Shown: piece by piece, positions 55,113 to 63,779 of the stretch | How positions within the stretch are numbered: the first letter of the stretch is position 1 | How the letters are laid out: the number at the start of each line of letters is the position of its first letter | Assembly: GCF_014640535.1 (NCBI RefSeq) | Contig: NZ_BMHD01000001.1 | Location: forward strand, 560,214-624,213 | DNA: 64,000 nt | DNA from: Cnuibacter physcomitrellae | Lineage (GTDB): Bacteria > Actinomycetota > Actinomycetes > Actinomycetales > Microbacteriaceae | Reading direction: 5' to 3' | The notes under the pieces: generated by a model | What the model was told of the DNA's origin: nothing | What the model saw: the letters and a program-made list of their open reading frames with translations, nothing else | Database searches by the model: none | Position numbers and translations under genes: made by a program

Positions 55113-55301
55113 TCAGCGGTTCTCGCGGGCGTCGTCCTCGGCCCACTTCTCGCTGTTCTCGCGGAGCTTCTCCAGAGCGTGCGAGGCCTCCTCGCGGGTG
55201 GCGAAAGGTCCGACACGGTCGACGACGCTCGAGACGTAGCCCTGCTCCACCTCACCGGTCTTCATGTTGTACCAGTACTGGGTCGACGGATCTTCGGCCA
55301 T
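55113..55301 (-). CDS. Small SPOR-domain-like protein
   Basis: A 62-aa protein, QYWYNMKTGEVEQGYVSSVV then RVGPFATREEASHALEKLRE, matching small actinobacterial proteins annotated as SPOR/WW-like; usually encoded near methionine aminopeptidase or polyphosphate glucokinase. GGAGGA six bases before ATG 55301. Divergent from ppgK. Role unknown. Confidence 0.8.
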   Translation of the reverse strand: MAEDPSTQYWYNMKTGEVEQGYVSSVVDRVGPFATREEASHALEKLRENSEKWAEDDARENR

Positions 55302-55388
55302 GGTGTCCTCCGGAGGTTCGTTCACGCGCCGGGCGCGACGGCTGCGCCCCTCTAAGCTGATCATAGAGCCGACCGATGGAGAGGGATC

Positions 55389-56192
55389 ATGACGGAGTCT
55401 GCGTCTGAGAGCACCGAGGCCACCCAGTCCGACACCGTGGCGGTGGGGATCGACATCGGAGGGACGGGCATCAAGGGTGCGATCGTGAACGTCGCGACCG
55501 GCGAGCTGCTCACCGACCGCAAGAAGCTGCCCACCCCCGACGGGGGCGAGCCCGACGCCATCGTGGCGACGACCAAGGAGCTCCTGGCGTCGCTCGGCGA
55601 CATCCCCGCCGACGCCAGCGTCGGGATCTGCTTCCCGGCTGTGGTCCGCCACGGCCGCACGATGTCGGCCGCGAACGTGTCGAAGAAGTGGATCGGGTTC
55701 GAAGCGGAGGCCCTGTTCGAGAAGGAGCTCGGCCGCGACATCACGTTCGTCAACGACGCGGATGCCGCGGGTTACGCCGAGGTCACCTACGGCGCCGCGA
55801 AGGGACGCGAGGGACTGATCATCCTCACCACCCTCGGCACCGGAATCGGGACGGCCCTCATCTACAACGGCGTCCTCATCCCGAACGCCGAGCTCGGCCA
55901 CATCCAGATCGACGGTGGCGACTACGAGCCGAAGGCGGCTTACTCCGCGAAGGAGCGCGAGGACCTGAGCTGGAAGAAGTGGGCCAAGCGCCTCAACACC
56001 TACTACCACGAGCTCGAGGCGCTGCTCTCCCCCGACCTGTTCATCGTGGGCGGCGGGGTGTCGAAGAACTACGGCGACTTCTTCCCGCTCCTCGAGCTGA
56101 ACACGGAGATCGTGGTGGCCGAGCTGCGCAACAACGCCGGCATCATGGGTGCGGCGCGGCTGTCGACCACGAAGTCGCTGCGGCTGGAGTAG
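55389..56192 (+). CDS. ppgK: Polyphosphate glucokinase (ROK family)
   Basis: Phosphorylates glucose with polyphosphate or ATP. 267 aa. VAVGIDIGGTGIKGAIVNVA (phosphate loop), KKWIGFEAEALFEKELG, FVNDADAAGYAEVTYG, ILTTLGTGIGTALIYNGVLI, PNAELGHI, then YEPKAAYSAKEREDLSWKKW and AKRLNTYYHELEALLSPDLF, the segment diagnostic of actinobacterial polyphosphate glucokinases. The CxCGxxGC zinc motif of other ROK kinases is absent, as usual in this subgroup. GGAGAGGGATC precedes the ATG. Confidence 0.93.
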   Translation: MTESASESTEATQSDTVAVGIDIGGTGIKGAIVNVATGELLTDRKKLPTPDGGEPDAIVATTKELLASLGDIPADASVGICFPAVVRHGRTMSAANVSKKWIGFEAEALFEKELGRDITFVNDADAAGYAEVTYGAAKGREGLIILTTLGTGIGTALIYNGVLIPNAELGHIQIDGGDYEPKAAYSAKEREDLSWKKWAKRLNTYYHELEALLSPDLFIVGGGVSKNYGDFFPLLELNTEIVVAELRNNAGIMGAARLSTTKSLRLE

Positions 56193-56228
56193 CCGACTCC
56201 CTGCGGGGCGCCCGAGGGCGCCTCGCGG

Positions 56229-56603
56229 GGCGTGAATGGGCCGGCTGTACGCCGGGTTCTGTACGGAGTCTCCTCCGTGACGGCCATCTCTCTCGGGGAC
56301 GTGTTGCCACGGCCCTCCAGCGGTCTACCCGGAAGCTCGGCGAGCCACCTCGACGCTTCCTGTCTGACCTTGCTCCGGACGAGGTTTGCCTAGCCGGCCG
56401 GGTCACCCCGGTCGCTGGTGGTCTCTTACTCCACCGTTTCACCCTTACCGGAGGTTCCCCTCCGGCGGTCTGTTCTCTGTGGCACTGTCTCGCGGGTCAC
56501 CCCGGGTGGGTGTTACCCACCGCCCTGCTCTGTGGAGCCCGGACGTTCCTCGGCGCGGGGCTCTCGCCCCGCGACGCGACCGTCCGCCGACCCATTCACG
56601 CGC
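56229..56603 (-). ncRNA. rnpB: RNase P RNA (type A)
   Basis: The catalytic RNA that trims tRNA 5' ends. Read on the minus strand, the 5' end (GCGCGTGAATGGGTCGGCGG) pairs with the 3' end (GCCGGCCCATTCACGC) to form helix P1. Between them lie conserved blocks such as GAGGAAAGTCC-like sequence represented by GAGGAACGTCCGGGCTCCAC near the 5' end, and CAGAACCCGGCGTACAG near the 3' end. The length of ~375 nt is normal. A -10-like TACCCT (56613-56608) is correctly placed for a start near 56602. Exact ends are approximate. Confidence 0.95.
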
Positions 56604-56607
56604 TTCC

Positions 56608-56613
56608 AGGGTA
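56608..56613 (-). promoter_or_regulatory. -10 box of rnpB promoter
   Basis: TACCCT on the minus strand, about six bases upstream of the predicted RNA 5' end. Confidence 0.5.
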
Positions 56614-56688
56614 GCGGATGGGGATGAGGGCGACGACGGACGGCCCGCCTCCCGGGCTGCCGGGGACGGGCCGTCCAGGCGGGTCGCG

Positions 56689-59265
56689 TCAGGCCCGCGC
56701 GCGCTTGTGCCGGACGATCACGGCGATGCCGCCGGCGAGCAGCGCCACGAGGGCGATGCCGAGCGGGAGCACCGGATCGGATCCTGTCGCGGCGAGGTGG
56801 GCGGCACCACGATCGCCGGCCGCCGATCCCGTGCCTGCCGATCCCGTGCCCGCCGATCCCGTGCCCGCCGATCCCGTGCCCGTTCCGCCTGCGGCACCGC
56901 CGCCGTTCCCCGATCCGGGCGCGGGTTCCTGGCCCGGGTCCACGGCCGCGGCGATCGAGAACGAGACCGCGAGGGGCTCCGAGGCGCGGCTGCCGAGCGC
57001 CTGCGTCACGGCGTACTGATAGCTGCCTGCCCCGCTGAGAGGCTCGGCGAACGGGACGGACCAGGTGCCGTCCTCGGCCACGACGGCCTCGGAAGCGGCG
57101 AGGGTCGACATGCCCGCGACCACACCGCCGTCCACGCGGACGGTGGCGCCGGGCAGGCCCGTGCCGCCGAGTGCCGCGACGCTGCTGCCCGCCGGCAGCT
57201 CGCCTGTGGGCGCGTCGGAGACGGTGAGACCGGTGAGATCGGCCCGCGACGTCAGCCACTCGGCGGGACCGGTGGCGTGGTCGATGATCCGGGTCTCCCC
57301 GACGCAGCCGTTCCAGCCGTTGCGGGCGGCGTCGTCGACCCAGTCGGCGCCGATGATCCACGGCATGTGCGGGTTGGCGGCGAGCCCGGCGGCGTCCATC
57401 GCGTTGCGGAGCACGGGCGCGCCGTCGACGTACATCGTGACGGTGGCGTCCTCCGGGTCGCCGACGATCGCGACGTGGGCCCAGGTGTCGACCATGATCT
57501 CGCCCGACCACGCGGTCTTGTCGCCCTTGGTCGGATCGCCGGGCACGGCGGTCCACTGGAACTCGCGCAGGTTCGAGATGCCGAGGGCGGTCGGCGACGC
57601 CGTCCAGTCCCACTGGGTCTCCGCGAAGCCGTCGATCCTCGAGCGGTTCCCGGTGTGCACGAGGAACTTCGACCAGCCGTTCGTCCCCGAGTCCCAGGTC
57701 GGGTCCATCTTCACGAAGGTCTCGATGGTGTACCCCTTCGAGAGGTCGGCGTCGTTGACCGGGGCGTTCGCATCCGTCGTGAGGTAGCTGTAGCGCGATC
57801 CGCTCGAGTCGGCGAAGCAGACCGCCGCGCCGTCCGAGGAGTAGCCGTGCACGTCACCGCTCTCGATCGTGACGTCGGAGAGCTCGGTGCCGGTCGTGTT
57901 CGTCGTCGCCGGGTCCGGGCGGTGCAGGTCGTTGCCGCCCGCGACGTCCGGGATCACCGTATCGGTGCCCACCACGCCGTCGAGTCCGTTGAAGCGCCAG
58001 TGGGCGAGGGTGCCGGGCACCTCGACGTAGTCCTGCTCGTCGCCGGGCAGCTCGGTCGAGACGGGATCGGGCCCGACGAAGCCGTCGAGCAGGATGTCGC
58101 GTGCCTTCTGCGACAGCGACGCCTCCTCCGCCGGGCCGGCCGAGAACGACGGGTTGAAGCCCGAGAAGCGCTCCGAGAAGTCGATCGGCAGCGAGAACCT
58201 CTGCTGCGGCCCCTCGAGGAGCGGCTGGTCGTAGCTGGTCAGCGACTCCTGGGGCTTCCAGGTGACCCAGGGCGAGGCGGTCTGCACGTTGATGACGTCG
58301 TGCGTGAGATCGAACTCGTAGAGGCCGAGGTAGCCGTCGCCGCCCTCGTACGCCATCTGGTAGTCGATGACGACCTCGGTGACGGTGTGCCCGAAGTCGT
58401 TCGTCTTCTCCAGGCGGGAGGCGCCGTGGAAGTGCCCGTTGAGGGTGAGGAAGATCTGGTCGTGGCTTCTGATGAGCTCGTCCCACAGCCTCAACCCGTA
58501 GTCGGTCTCCCGCGGCGTCGTCTGGTCGGCGTCGATGTTGAGCACCTCGTGGCTGGTGAGGATCACCGGCACGGTGGGGTGCGCGGCCATCACATCGCCG
58601 GCCCACTGCAGCGTGGCGTCGGAGGCGCGCCACGACAGGGCGAGCACCATGTACTGCTGCCCGTCGGCCTCGAAGATGTGGAACTGGTTCATCCCGGTGG
58701 GGTCGCTGCCCTCGAACGTCGAGACGCTCTTCGCGCGCTCCGGTCCGAACCACTGCAGGAACGGCTCGCGGCTGAGGTCGTACTGGTCGTCGTAGAGCGT
58801 GTCGGTGCTGTCGCGCACGTCGTGGTTGCCCGCGAGGATCGAGTACGGCAGCGCCGCGTCGTCGAGGGTGCGGATGGCGGCATCCGCTGCCTGCCACTCC
58901 CGCTCGACACCCACCCGGTCGACGATGTCGCCGAGGTGCGTGACGAACGGGATGTCGAGGGCGTCCGCGTTCTGCGCCAGCCACTGCGTCTGCACGGCGA
59001 ACGGGTCGCTTCCGTAACGGGGAATGAACTGGTCTGCCGAATACCGCGAGTAGAACTGGGTGTCGGGGAGAACCGCGAGCGTGAAGCGCGAGCCGAGCTC
59101 GTCGTCGGTCGGGGCGGCAGGAGCCGCAGCCTGAGTGACCGCGGGAGCCGCGATCAGCGTGCCGAGCGCGAGGGTGCCCGCGGCCGTCGCGGCGAGGGTG
59201 CGCGCGAGTCCGCGTCGGCCGCGATGGCCGCGTGTCGAGCGCGGTTCGGGAGGAGAGGAGGTCAC
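56689..59265 (-). CDS. Secreted, cell-wall-anchored metallophosphoesterase with LamG-like domain
   Basis: An 858-aa surface protein. Signal peptide about 1-47 (basic start, ARTLAATAAGTLALGTLIAA). Calcineurin-type phosphoesterase: VLPDTQFYSR (DxQ instead of DxH), THLGDIVDRVG, SILAGNHDVRDS, LTSHEVLN, LNGHFHGASR. A LamG/concanavalin-like domain follows (SKGYTIETFVKMDPTWDSGT; AHVAIVGDPEDATVTMYVDG), then an Ig-like segment, a Gly/Thr/Ser linker with GTGSA repeats, and a sorting signal LAATG, a hydrophobic helix and a basic tail. It should be attached by a sortase. Substrate unknown. GTG start. Confidence 0.85.
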   Translation of the reverse strand: MTSSPPEPRSTRGHRGRRGLARTLAATAAGTLALGTLIAAPAVTQAAAPAAPTDDELGSRFTLAVLPDTQFYSRYSADQFIPRYGSDPFAVQTQWLAQNADALDIPFVTHLGDIVDRVGVEREWQAADAAIRTLDDAALPYSILAGNHDVRDSTDTLYDDQYDLSREPFLQWFGPERAKSVSTFEGSDPTGMNQFHIFEADGQQYMVLALSWRASDATLQWAGDVMAAHPTVPVILTSHEVLNIDADQTTPRETDYGLRLWDELIRSHDQIFLTLNGHFHGASRLEKTNDFGHTVTEVVIDYQMAYEGGDGYLGLYEFDLTHDVINVQTASPWVTWKPQESLTSYDQPLLEGPQQRFSLPIDFSERFSGFNPSFSAGPAEEASLSQKARDILLDGFVGPDPVSTELPGDEQDYVEVPGTLAHWRFNGLDGVVGTDTVIPDVAGGNDLHRPDPATTNTTGTELSDVTIESGDVHGYSSDGAAVCFADSSGSRYSYLTTDANAPVNDADLSKGYTIETFVKMDPTWDSGTNGWSKFLVHTGNRSRIDGFAETQWDWTASPTALGISNLREFQWTAVPGDPTKGDKTAWSGEIMVDTWAHVAIVGDPEDATVTMYVDGAPVLRNAMDAAGLAANPHMPWIIGADWVDDAARNGWNGCVGETRIIDHATGPAEWLTSRADLTGLTVSDAPTGELPAGSSVAALGGTGLPGATVRVDGGVVAGMSTLAASEAVVAEDGTWSVPFAEPLSGAGSYQYAVTQALGSRASEPLAVSFSIAAAVDPGQEPAPGSGNGGGAAGGTGTGSAGTGSAGTGSAGTGSAAGDRGAAHLAATGSDPVLPLGIALVALLAGGIAVIVRHKRARA
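56822..56881 (+). repeat. Four 15-bp tandem repeats in the phosphoesterase linker
   Basis: Period of 15 bp (GCCGATCCCGTGCCC and one-base variants), coding GTGSA on the minus strand. In-frame repeat number change would alter the wall linker length. Confidence 0.75.
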
Positions 59266-59360
59266 AGATCGTCCTTGTCGATGAGGGGGCTATGAGGCTT
59301 CCATGAGCCTCAGCCACCCTCCACACCCGCGAAGAACGGCGTGTGGACGCAGGATGAATG

Positions 59361-59378
59361 ACCCCCCGACCAGGGGGT
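59361..59378. terminator. Short hairpin after the coiled-coil gene
   Basis: ACCCCC (59361-59366) pairs with GGGGGT (59373-59378), downstream of the minus-strand gene ending at 59422. Weak. Confidence 0.35.
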
Positions 59379-59421
59379 GAACGGACGACCGCCTCTGAGC
59401 CCGAGCCAGCGCCCGCGCGCG

Positions 59422-60156
59422 TCAGAGCCCGGACTCCTCCGTGCGGACGAGGATGCAGCTGGAGTCGGGGCAGAGGACGACGTCCTCGGGGTCGGCTCGG
59501 CGGATCGCGTCGAGGTCCTCGGCCGTGAGCGCCACGTTGCTGCCGAGCGAGATCCCGCGCTGCAGGAGCGCCGCGCCGATGCCGTACCGCTCTCGCTGCC
59601 GCTCGTAGAGCGCGAGCAGATCCGCGGGCACCTCCGCGGCGATGGCGGCGCGCTCGGAGGTGGCGGCCTCCCGCTGACGCTCCAGGGTGCCTCGCTGGGC
59701 GTCGCGCTCGGCGACGAGCAGGCGCTCCTCGGTGGCGAGGTCGTCGCGCCGCGTCGCGATCTCGGCGAGGGTGGCCTCGATCCCTTCGACGCGTTCCATG
59801 ACCTCGAGCTCCGCATCCTCGAGCGTGGAGCGGCGGGTGGCGAGCGACGCCAGCTCCGACTCGAGGCCCTGGATGTCCTTCGTCGAGCTCGAGGACGCCA
59901 GACGCTCACGGTCGCGCTTCTCCCGGGCCGAGACGGTCTCGACGTCGGCCTCGATCCGGGAGATCTCGAGCCGAGCCTGCTCGAGCTCGCCGCTCGCGGC
60001 TCCGTACTCGGCGCGGGCCGCGGCGGAGAGCCGCTCGAGCTCGGCCAGCCTGGCCTGCTGCGGCAGGGTCTGGATGGCGCGGTTCGCCTGCAGGATGCGG
60101 TTGTCGGCCGCCTGGAGGTCGAGGAGTCGGCGCTGAGCTGCGACCGGTGCCTTCAT
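59422..60156 (-). CDS. CT398-like coiled-coil protein with a degenerate zinc ribbon
   Basis: A 244-aa protein: long antiparallel coiled coil (residues 5-185: LLDLQAADNRILQANRAIQT, LEQARLEISRIEADVETVSA) and a C-terminal domain that in the family is a C4 zinc ribbon (CxxC ... CxxC). Here the first pair is absent (ALLQRGISLGSNVALTAEDL) and the second reads CPDSSC. LDAIRRADPEDVVLCPD and ILVRTEES match the family end. Follows the Nif3 gene by 25 bp, the usual actinobacterial pairing. Function unclear. Confidence 0.83.
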   Translation of the reverse strand: MKAPVAAQRRLLDLQAADNRILQANRAIQTLPQQARLAELERLSAAARAEYGAASGELEQARLEISRIEADVETVSAREKRDRERLASSSSTKDIQGLESELASLATRRSTLEDAELEVMERVEGIEATLAEIATRRDDLATEERLLVAERDAQRGTLERQREAATSERAAIAAEVPADLLALYERQRERYGIGAALLQRGISLGSNVALTAEDLDAIRRADPEDVVLCPDSSCILVRTEESGL

Positions 60157-60181
60157 CGGGTGGCCCTTCTCTCGGACGGGG

Positions 60182-61000
60182 TCATTGCGTGATCACGAAC
60201 TCCCAGGGGTCGGTGCGCAGTTCGCTCACGACGACCTCGACGTCGGGGAGGGCGGAGCGGAGCTGGGCGGCGGCCGTGTCGAGCCAGAGCCACTCGCTGG
60301 CCCAGTGCGACGTGTCGATGAGCGCCGGCCCGCTGCCCACGAGGGCGCGCTCGCGCGCCTCGCTCGCGGGATGGTGGCGCAGGTCGGAGGTGATGTAGAC
60401 GTCGGCGGCGGTGACCGCGGGATGGTCGAGCAGCGAGTCGCCGGCGCCGCCGCAGAGCGCGACGGTCCTGATCTCCTGGTCGTAGTCGCCGGCGACGCGG
60501 ATGCCGGTCGCGGTGGCCGGCAGGAGCTCGCCGAGGGCGAGCGCCAGGCGACCGAGCGCGAGCGGATGCTCGAGACGGCCCACCCTGCCGAGCCCGGTCC
60601 CCTCGCGTTCCCCCGGCACGATGGGCTGCTGGTCGAGCAGCCCCAGGCGCTTGGCGAGGACGGAGGACGTGCCGTCGTCGACGATGTCGGCGTTGGTGTG
60701 GGCGGCGATGAGCGCGCATCGGCTGCGGATCAGCGTCGCGAGGAGCGATCCCTTCGAGGTGGTCTCCGCCACGCTCGTCACCCCTCTGAGCAGGAGCGGG
60801 TGATGGGTCAGCAGCACGTCGGCGCCGGTGGACACGGCCTCGTCGACGGTGGCCCGCACCGCGTCGACGGCGAGGAGGACGCGGTCGACCTCGTCGTCCG
60901 GATCGCCGCTGATCAGGCCGGGCGCATCCCAGCCCTCGGCGTACCGGGTCGGCCACAGGGACTCGACCACGGTGTGGAACTCGGCGACGGTGGTACTCAT
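60182..61000 (-). CDS. Nif3-like dinuclear metal center protein
   Basis: A 272-aa protein of the Nif3/YbgI family (also annotated GTP cyclohydrolase 1 type 2). VLLAVDAVRATVDEAVSTGA, LLTHHPLLLRGVTSV (metal His pair), ALIAAHTNADIVDDGTSSVL (metal His/Asp), TVALCGGAGDSLLDHP, VYITSDLRHHPASEARER and LIDTSHWASEWLWLDTAA (last metal His/Glu). Actual substrate unknown in most members. Start 61000 by -10 placement; the frame is open further upstream but unrelated. Confidence 0.9.
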   Translation of the reverse strand: MSTTVAEFHTVVESLWPTRYAEGWDAPGLISGDPDDEVDRVLLAVDAVRATVDEAVSTGADVLLTHHPLLLRGVTSVAETTSKGSLLATLIRSRCALIAAHTNADIVDDGTSSVLAKRLGLLDQQPIVPGEREGTGLGRVGRLEHPLALGRLALALGELLPATATGIRVAGDYDQEIRTVALCGGAGDSLLDHPAVTAADVYITSDLRHHPASEARERALVGSGPALIDTSHWASEWLWLDTAAAQLRSALPDVEVVVSELRTDPWEFVITQ

Positions 61001-61007
61001 CCCCACA

Positions 61008-61013
61008 ACCCTA
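61008..61013 (-). promoter_or_regulatory. -10 box of leaderless Nif3-like gene promoter
   Basis: TAGGGT on the minus strand, seven bases before ATG 61000. Confidence 0.5.
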
Positions 61014-61028
61014 TCCGCGTGCGGGACG

Positions 61029-61862
61029 TCACTCCGGATCGAGCCCGACGAGCTCGGCCGTCCTGGTCCACAGCGCGGCCTGGAGGTCCTCATCCGTGGA
61101 CTGGCGCGCCGTCGCGCCGTTCGCCCTGAGCCGGTCGAAGTACGCGCCGCTCGCGGCCGGCACGGGCGCAGGGCCCGCCAGTGCGTAGAGCGGGACGGCG
61201 CCCGCCTCGGGAGTGAGACCGTAGTGACCGCGCGTGAGGACGTTCCCGATCTTGATGAGCGGCGAATCCATCCCGAAGCCCGTGACCACCGCGCCAGGGT
61301 GCACGGAGTACGCGTCGATCCCGGCGGGCGCCCAACGGCGCGCGAGCTCCTTGATGAAGAGGATCGTGGCGAGCTTGGCCTGACCGTACGCGGGCCAGCC
61401 CGCACGCCACCGGCGACGCTCGAACTCGAGGTCGTCGAGGTCGACGTGACCGAAGCGGTTGGCGACGCTCGCGGTGGAGATCACCCGGGCGTCCGCGCCC
61501 CGCGCGAGAGCAGGCCGCAGCAGCCTGGTCAGGAGGTAGGGCGCGAGGTGGTTCGACTGCAGCGTCCGCTCGTGGCCGTCGACGGTGAGGCTGCGGGTGC
61601 CGACGAGTCCGCCCGCGTTGTTCATCAGGACGTCGACGTGGTCGTAGGCGTCCTGGAGCTCGGCGGCGAGACGGCGCACGTCGTCGAGACGGTCGAAGTC
61701 GGCGAGGAACGCCCTGCCGCCGGTCTGGTCTGCGACTGCACGGGTGCGGTCGGGGTTCCGCCCGACGACGGCGACCGTGTCCCCGTCCTGGGCGAGACGA
61801 CCCGCGACGACTCGACCGATGCCGGAGCTCGCGCCCGTGACGACGACGACGCGACCGCTCAT
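61029..61862 (-). CDS. Short-chain dehydrogenase/reductase
   Basis: A 277-aa NAD(P)-dependent oxidoreductase: VVVVTGASSGIGRVVAGRLA (TGxxxGIG), VDVLMNNAGGLVGTRSLTVD (NNAG), RVISTASVANRFG (Ser), and YGQAKLATILF (YxxxK). The spacing resembles the retinol-dehydrogenase/WW-oxidoreductase-like SDRs. Substrate unknown. The start lies four bases after the DUF3151 stop, so the two are co-transcribed. Confidence 0.9.
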   Translation of the reverse strand: MSGRVVVVTGASSGIGRVVAGRLAQDGDTVAVVGRNPDRTRAVADQTGGRAFLADFDRLDDVRRLAAELQDAYDHVDVLMNNAGGLVGTRSLTVDGHERTLQSNHLAPYLLTRLLRPALARGADARVISTASVANRFGHVDLDDLEFERRRWRAGWPAYGQAKLATILFIKELARRWAPAGIDAYSVHPGAVVTGFGMDSPLIKIGNVLTRGHYGLTPEAGAVPLYALAGPAPVPAASGAYFDRLRANGATARQSTDEDLQAALWTRTAELVGLDPE

Positions 61863-61866
61863 GGCG

Positions 61867-62304
61867 CTACCTCTCCCCCGCCTCGATGCGGGCGATGGCC
61901 TGCGGGTCGGCGCCGTTCAGGAACTCCGTGAGGCGGTCCACCTCCGCGGTCTCGCCGATGCCCTCGGCCGCGCGACGGAGCATGTAGAGCGAGAGCAGCA
62001 CTCCCCGGTTGGGCTCGTGCGACCACGGCACCGGACCCTGTCCGCGCCAGCCCGCCTTGCGGAGGGCGTCGAGCCCGCGGTGGTAACCGACCCGGGCGTA
62101 GGCGTACGCGGGGACCTTCTCCCGGCGTGACCACGCCCGGTCGGACAGGGTGGCCCAGGCGAGCGACGACGTCGGGAAGCGCGTGACCGCCTCCGCCAGC
62201 GCCTCGTCGACCTCGTATCCCACCGCTCGCGCGAGGGCGTCGGCGACGCCGGGTTCGGCCGGGAGGAGGGTCGGCGGCAGGCCGAGCAGGTTCTCAGAGG
62301 TCAT
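61867..62304 (-). CDS. DUF3151 family protein
   Basis: A 145-aa actinobacterial protein: MTSENLLGLPPTLLPAEPGV, ALAEAVTRFPTSSLAWATLS, YAYARVGYHRGLDALRKAGW, GQGPVPWSHEPNRGVLLSLY and MLRRAAEGIGETAEVDRLTE, all characteristic. All-helical; the role is unknown. Start 62304 by -10 placement. Confidence 0.9.
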   Translation of the reverse strand: MTSENLLGLPPTLLPAEPGVADALARAVGYEVDEALAEAVTRFPTSSLAWATLSDRAWSRREKVPAYAYARVGYHRGLDALRKAGWRGQGPVPWSHEPNRGVLLSLYMLRRAAEGIGETAEVDRLTEFLNGADPQAIARIEAGER

Positions 62305-62310
62305 GCTCCG

Positions 62311-62316
62311 ATCGTA
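62311..62316 (-). promoter_or_regulatory. -10 box of leaderless DUF3151 promoter
   Basis: TACGAT on the minus strand, six bases before ATG 62304. Confidence 0.5.
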
Positions 62317-62397
62317 CGTCGCTCCTGCACCGCGCCTGGCGCCTCGGGAGTTCTCCACATCCTCGGTCGGTCACCACCGTCGGGTTCGCTCGCTCTG

Positions 62398-62403
62398 TAC
62401 CGT
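62398..62403 (+). promoter_or_regulatory. -10 box of leaderless promoter (199-aa gene)
   Basis: TACCGT, six bases before ATG 62410. Confidence 0.45.
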
Positions 62404-62409
62404 CGCGTC

Positions 62410-63009
62410 ATGCCGAACCCCACCGCATCCGCCCTGCACCCCCGTGACGAGATCGCCCGTTCGTGGCGGCGTCTCTGGGGAGACGCTCCGCCCATCCCGG
62501 TCCACGTCGCCGATCTCTACCCGTGGCGACGGATCCGACTCGACGGATCGCCCGACACCGGGCTCGATGAGCCGTTCCACGTCTCGCGTTCCGAGGAGCG
62601 GCGTCGCGTCCGCGCCGTGCTCGACGGCCTCGAGCCCGGGCACGACACGCTCGTCGGGCTGTGGATCGACGAGGAGCCGCCGGAGCGCGGGGAGTGGACG
62701 CCGCTGCCCGGGCTCGACGGGCGCCGGCTCCGGTGCGCTCAGGCCGAGCACGTGCACGTGGCCCCTCGGCTCGACCGGACGGCGGTCGACGCGCTGGTCC
62801 GGCGAGTCGTCGACGGCTCCGTCGGGATGCTCCTGCTCGGGCCGCCCGACCTCGCGTGGCTCGTGCACCCCTTCCAGGACGGCATCGAGATCCTGGTCGC
62901 GTCACCCGAGCGGCGCGAGGAGCTGCTCGACCGCTGGTCGTCGTGGCTCTGCATGCACGACCCCTGGTACGAGGAGGCCGTGCCCGGGCCGGATGCTCTG
63001 CTTGACTGA
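62410..63009 (+). CDS. Hypothetical protein (199 aa)
   Basis: Not recognised. Trp- and Arg-rich soluble protein: DEIARSWRRLWGDAPPIPVH, VADLYPWRRIRLDGSP, TLVGLWIDEEPPERGEWTPL, GMLLLGPPDLAWLVHPFQDG and SSWLCMHDPWYEE. No known catalytic motif or membrane segment. Four bases separate it from the next gene; both are probably one transcript. Confidence 0.65.
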   Translation: MPNPTASALHPRDEIARSWRRLWGDAPPIPVHVADLYPWRRIRLDGSPDTGLDEPFHVSRSEERRRVRAVLDGLEPGHDTLVGLWIDEEPPERGEWTPLPGLDGRRLRCAQAEHVHVAPRLDRTAVDALVRRVVDGSVGMLLLGPPDLAWLVHPFQDGIEILVASPERREELLDRWSSWLCMHDPWYEEAVPGPDALLD

Positions 63010-63013
63010 GTCC

Positions 63014-63496
63014 ATGACCGATCTGCCCCGCGAGCTCCGCATCCGAGACGTCGTCCTCGACCTCATCACCGACGACGACGAGGTCGGCTGCTGGGCTGGC
63101 GAGCTCCCCCGTGAGGAGCACTCGATGATCAGCATCGTGGTCGAGCCGGCCGCCGAGCCCTCGCGGGAGGCGCTCGAGACGGCGGCGGGAGTCATCGACG
63201 GCTTCGACGACCTCGTCGAGGCGGCGATCACGTATCTGGTGGCCGAGCTGTCGTCGGGTCGGCGGATGCGCACCGACGCCGACCGCGCGCGCCTGTCGGA
63301 GTCCTCGCCGACGTTCGGCCTGCCCGAGGCCACCGTGTGGGACGACGGCACCTGGCTCCTCCGCTTCGCCGAGGCCGACCTCGACCTCGCGGGCGACCTG
63401 GGCCTCGCCGTCCGCTTCGTCGGCACCGCCCCGGTCGCCGTCGACGACCTCTCCGACGCGGACGACGATCTCGAGGAGGGCGCCCAGCCCGTGTGA
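63014..63496 (+). CDS. Hypothetical acidic protein (160 aa)
   Basis: Not recognised. Strongly acidic: RIRDVVLDLITDDDEVGCWA, then strands SMISIVVEPAAEPSREAL, helix IDGFDDLVEAAITYLVAELS, and an Asp-rich C-terminus (AVDDLSDADDDLEEG). GC-rich codon use like its neighbours. The start 63014 is the first ATG after the preceding stop; the frame is open upstream inside the previous gene. Confidence 0.65.
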   Translation: MTDLPRELRIRDVVLDLITDDDEVGCWAGELPREEHSMISIVVEPAAEPSREALETAAGVIDGFDDLVEAAITYLVAELSSGRRMRTDADRARLSESSPTFGLPEATVWDDGTWLLRFAEADLDLAGDLGLAVRFVGTAPVAVDDLSDADDDLEEGAQPV

Positions 63497-63537
63497 CTCG
63501 CTACGCTCGCCGGCGCTTGCCTGGACAGCCGGGCATC

Positions 63538-63708
63538 TCAGCGGAAGAGCGAGAACACGTCGAGCGCGTCGAAGACCACGCCCACCTTCTCCCACCAGCG
63601 CATCCGACGCGGGCGGGCGTAGCCCAATCCGTCGCGGGCGGCAGCCTGCGACCGTTGCTGCCGTTTTCCGGCGGTGACCCGCCTCCCGAGATCCCCCACG
63701 TGCGCCAT
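63538..63708 (-). CDS. Small hypothetical protein (56 aa)
   Basis: Basic N-terminal half (MAHVGDLGRRVTAGKRQQRS) and a hydrophobic, aromatic end (MRWWEKVGVVFDALDVFSLF). CACAGT six bases before the ATG is a weak -10. Plausible but unproven; adjacent to the tRNA gene, same strand. Confidence 0.4.
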   Translation of the reverse strand: MAHVGDLGRRVTAGKRQQRSQAAARDGLGYARPRRMRWWEKVGVVFDALDVFSLFR

Positions 63709-63779
63709 GGATCCACTGTGGCGCAGCCGAGCCGTCGTCCGGCTGTCAGCCTGCTTCACGACTGCTGTGAGGAGAGGGG

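Noticed and set aside
56822-56881. Short tandem repeats considered as a CRISPR-like array
   Set aside because: 15-bp period without spacers, inside a coding linker. No CRISPR array or cas gene is visible in the window.
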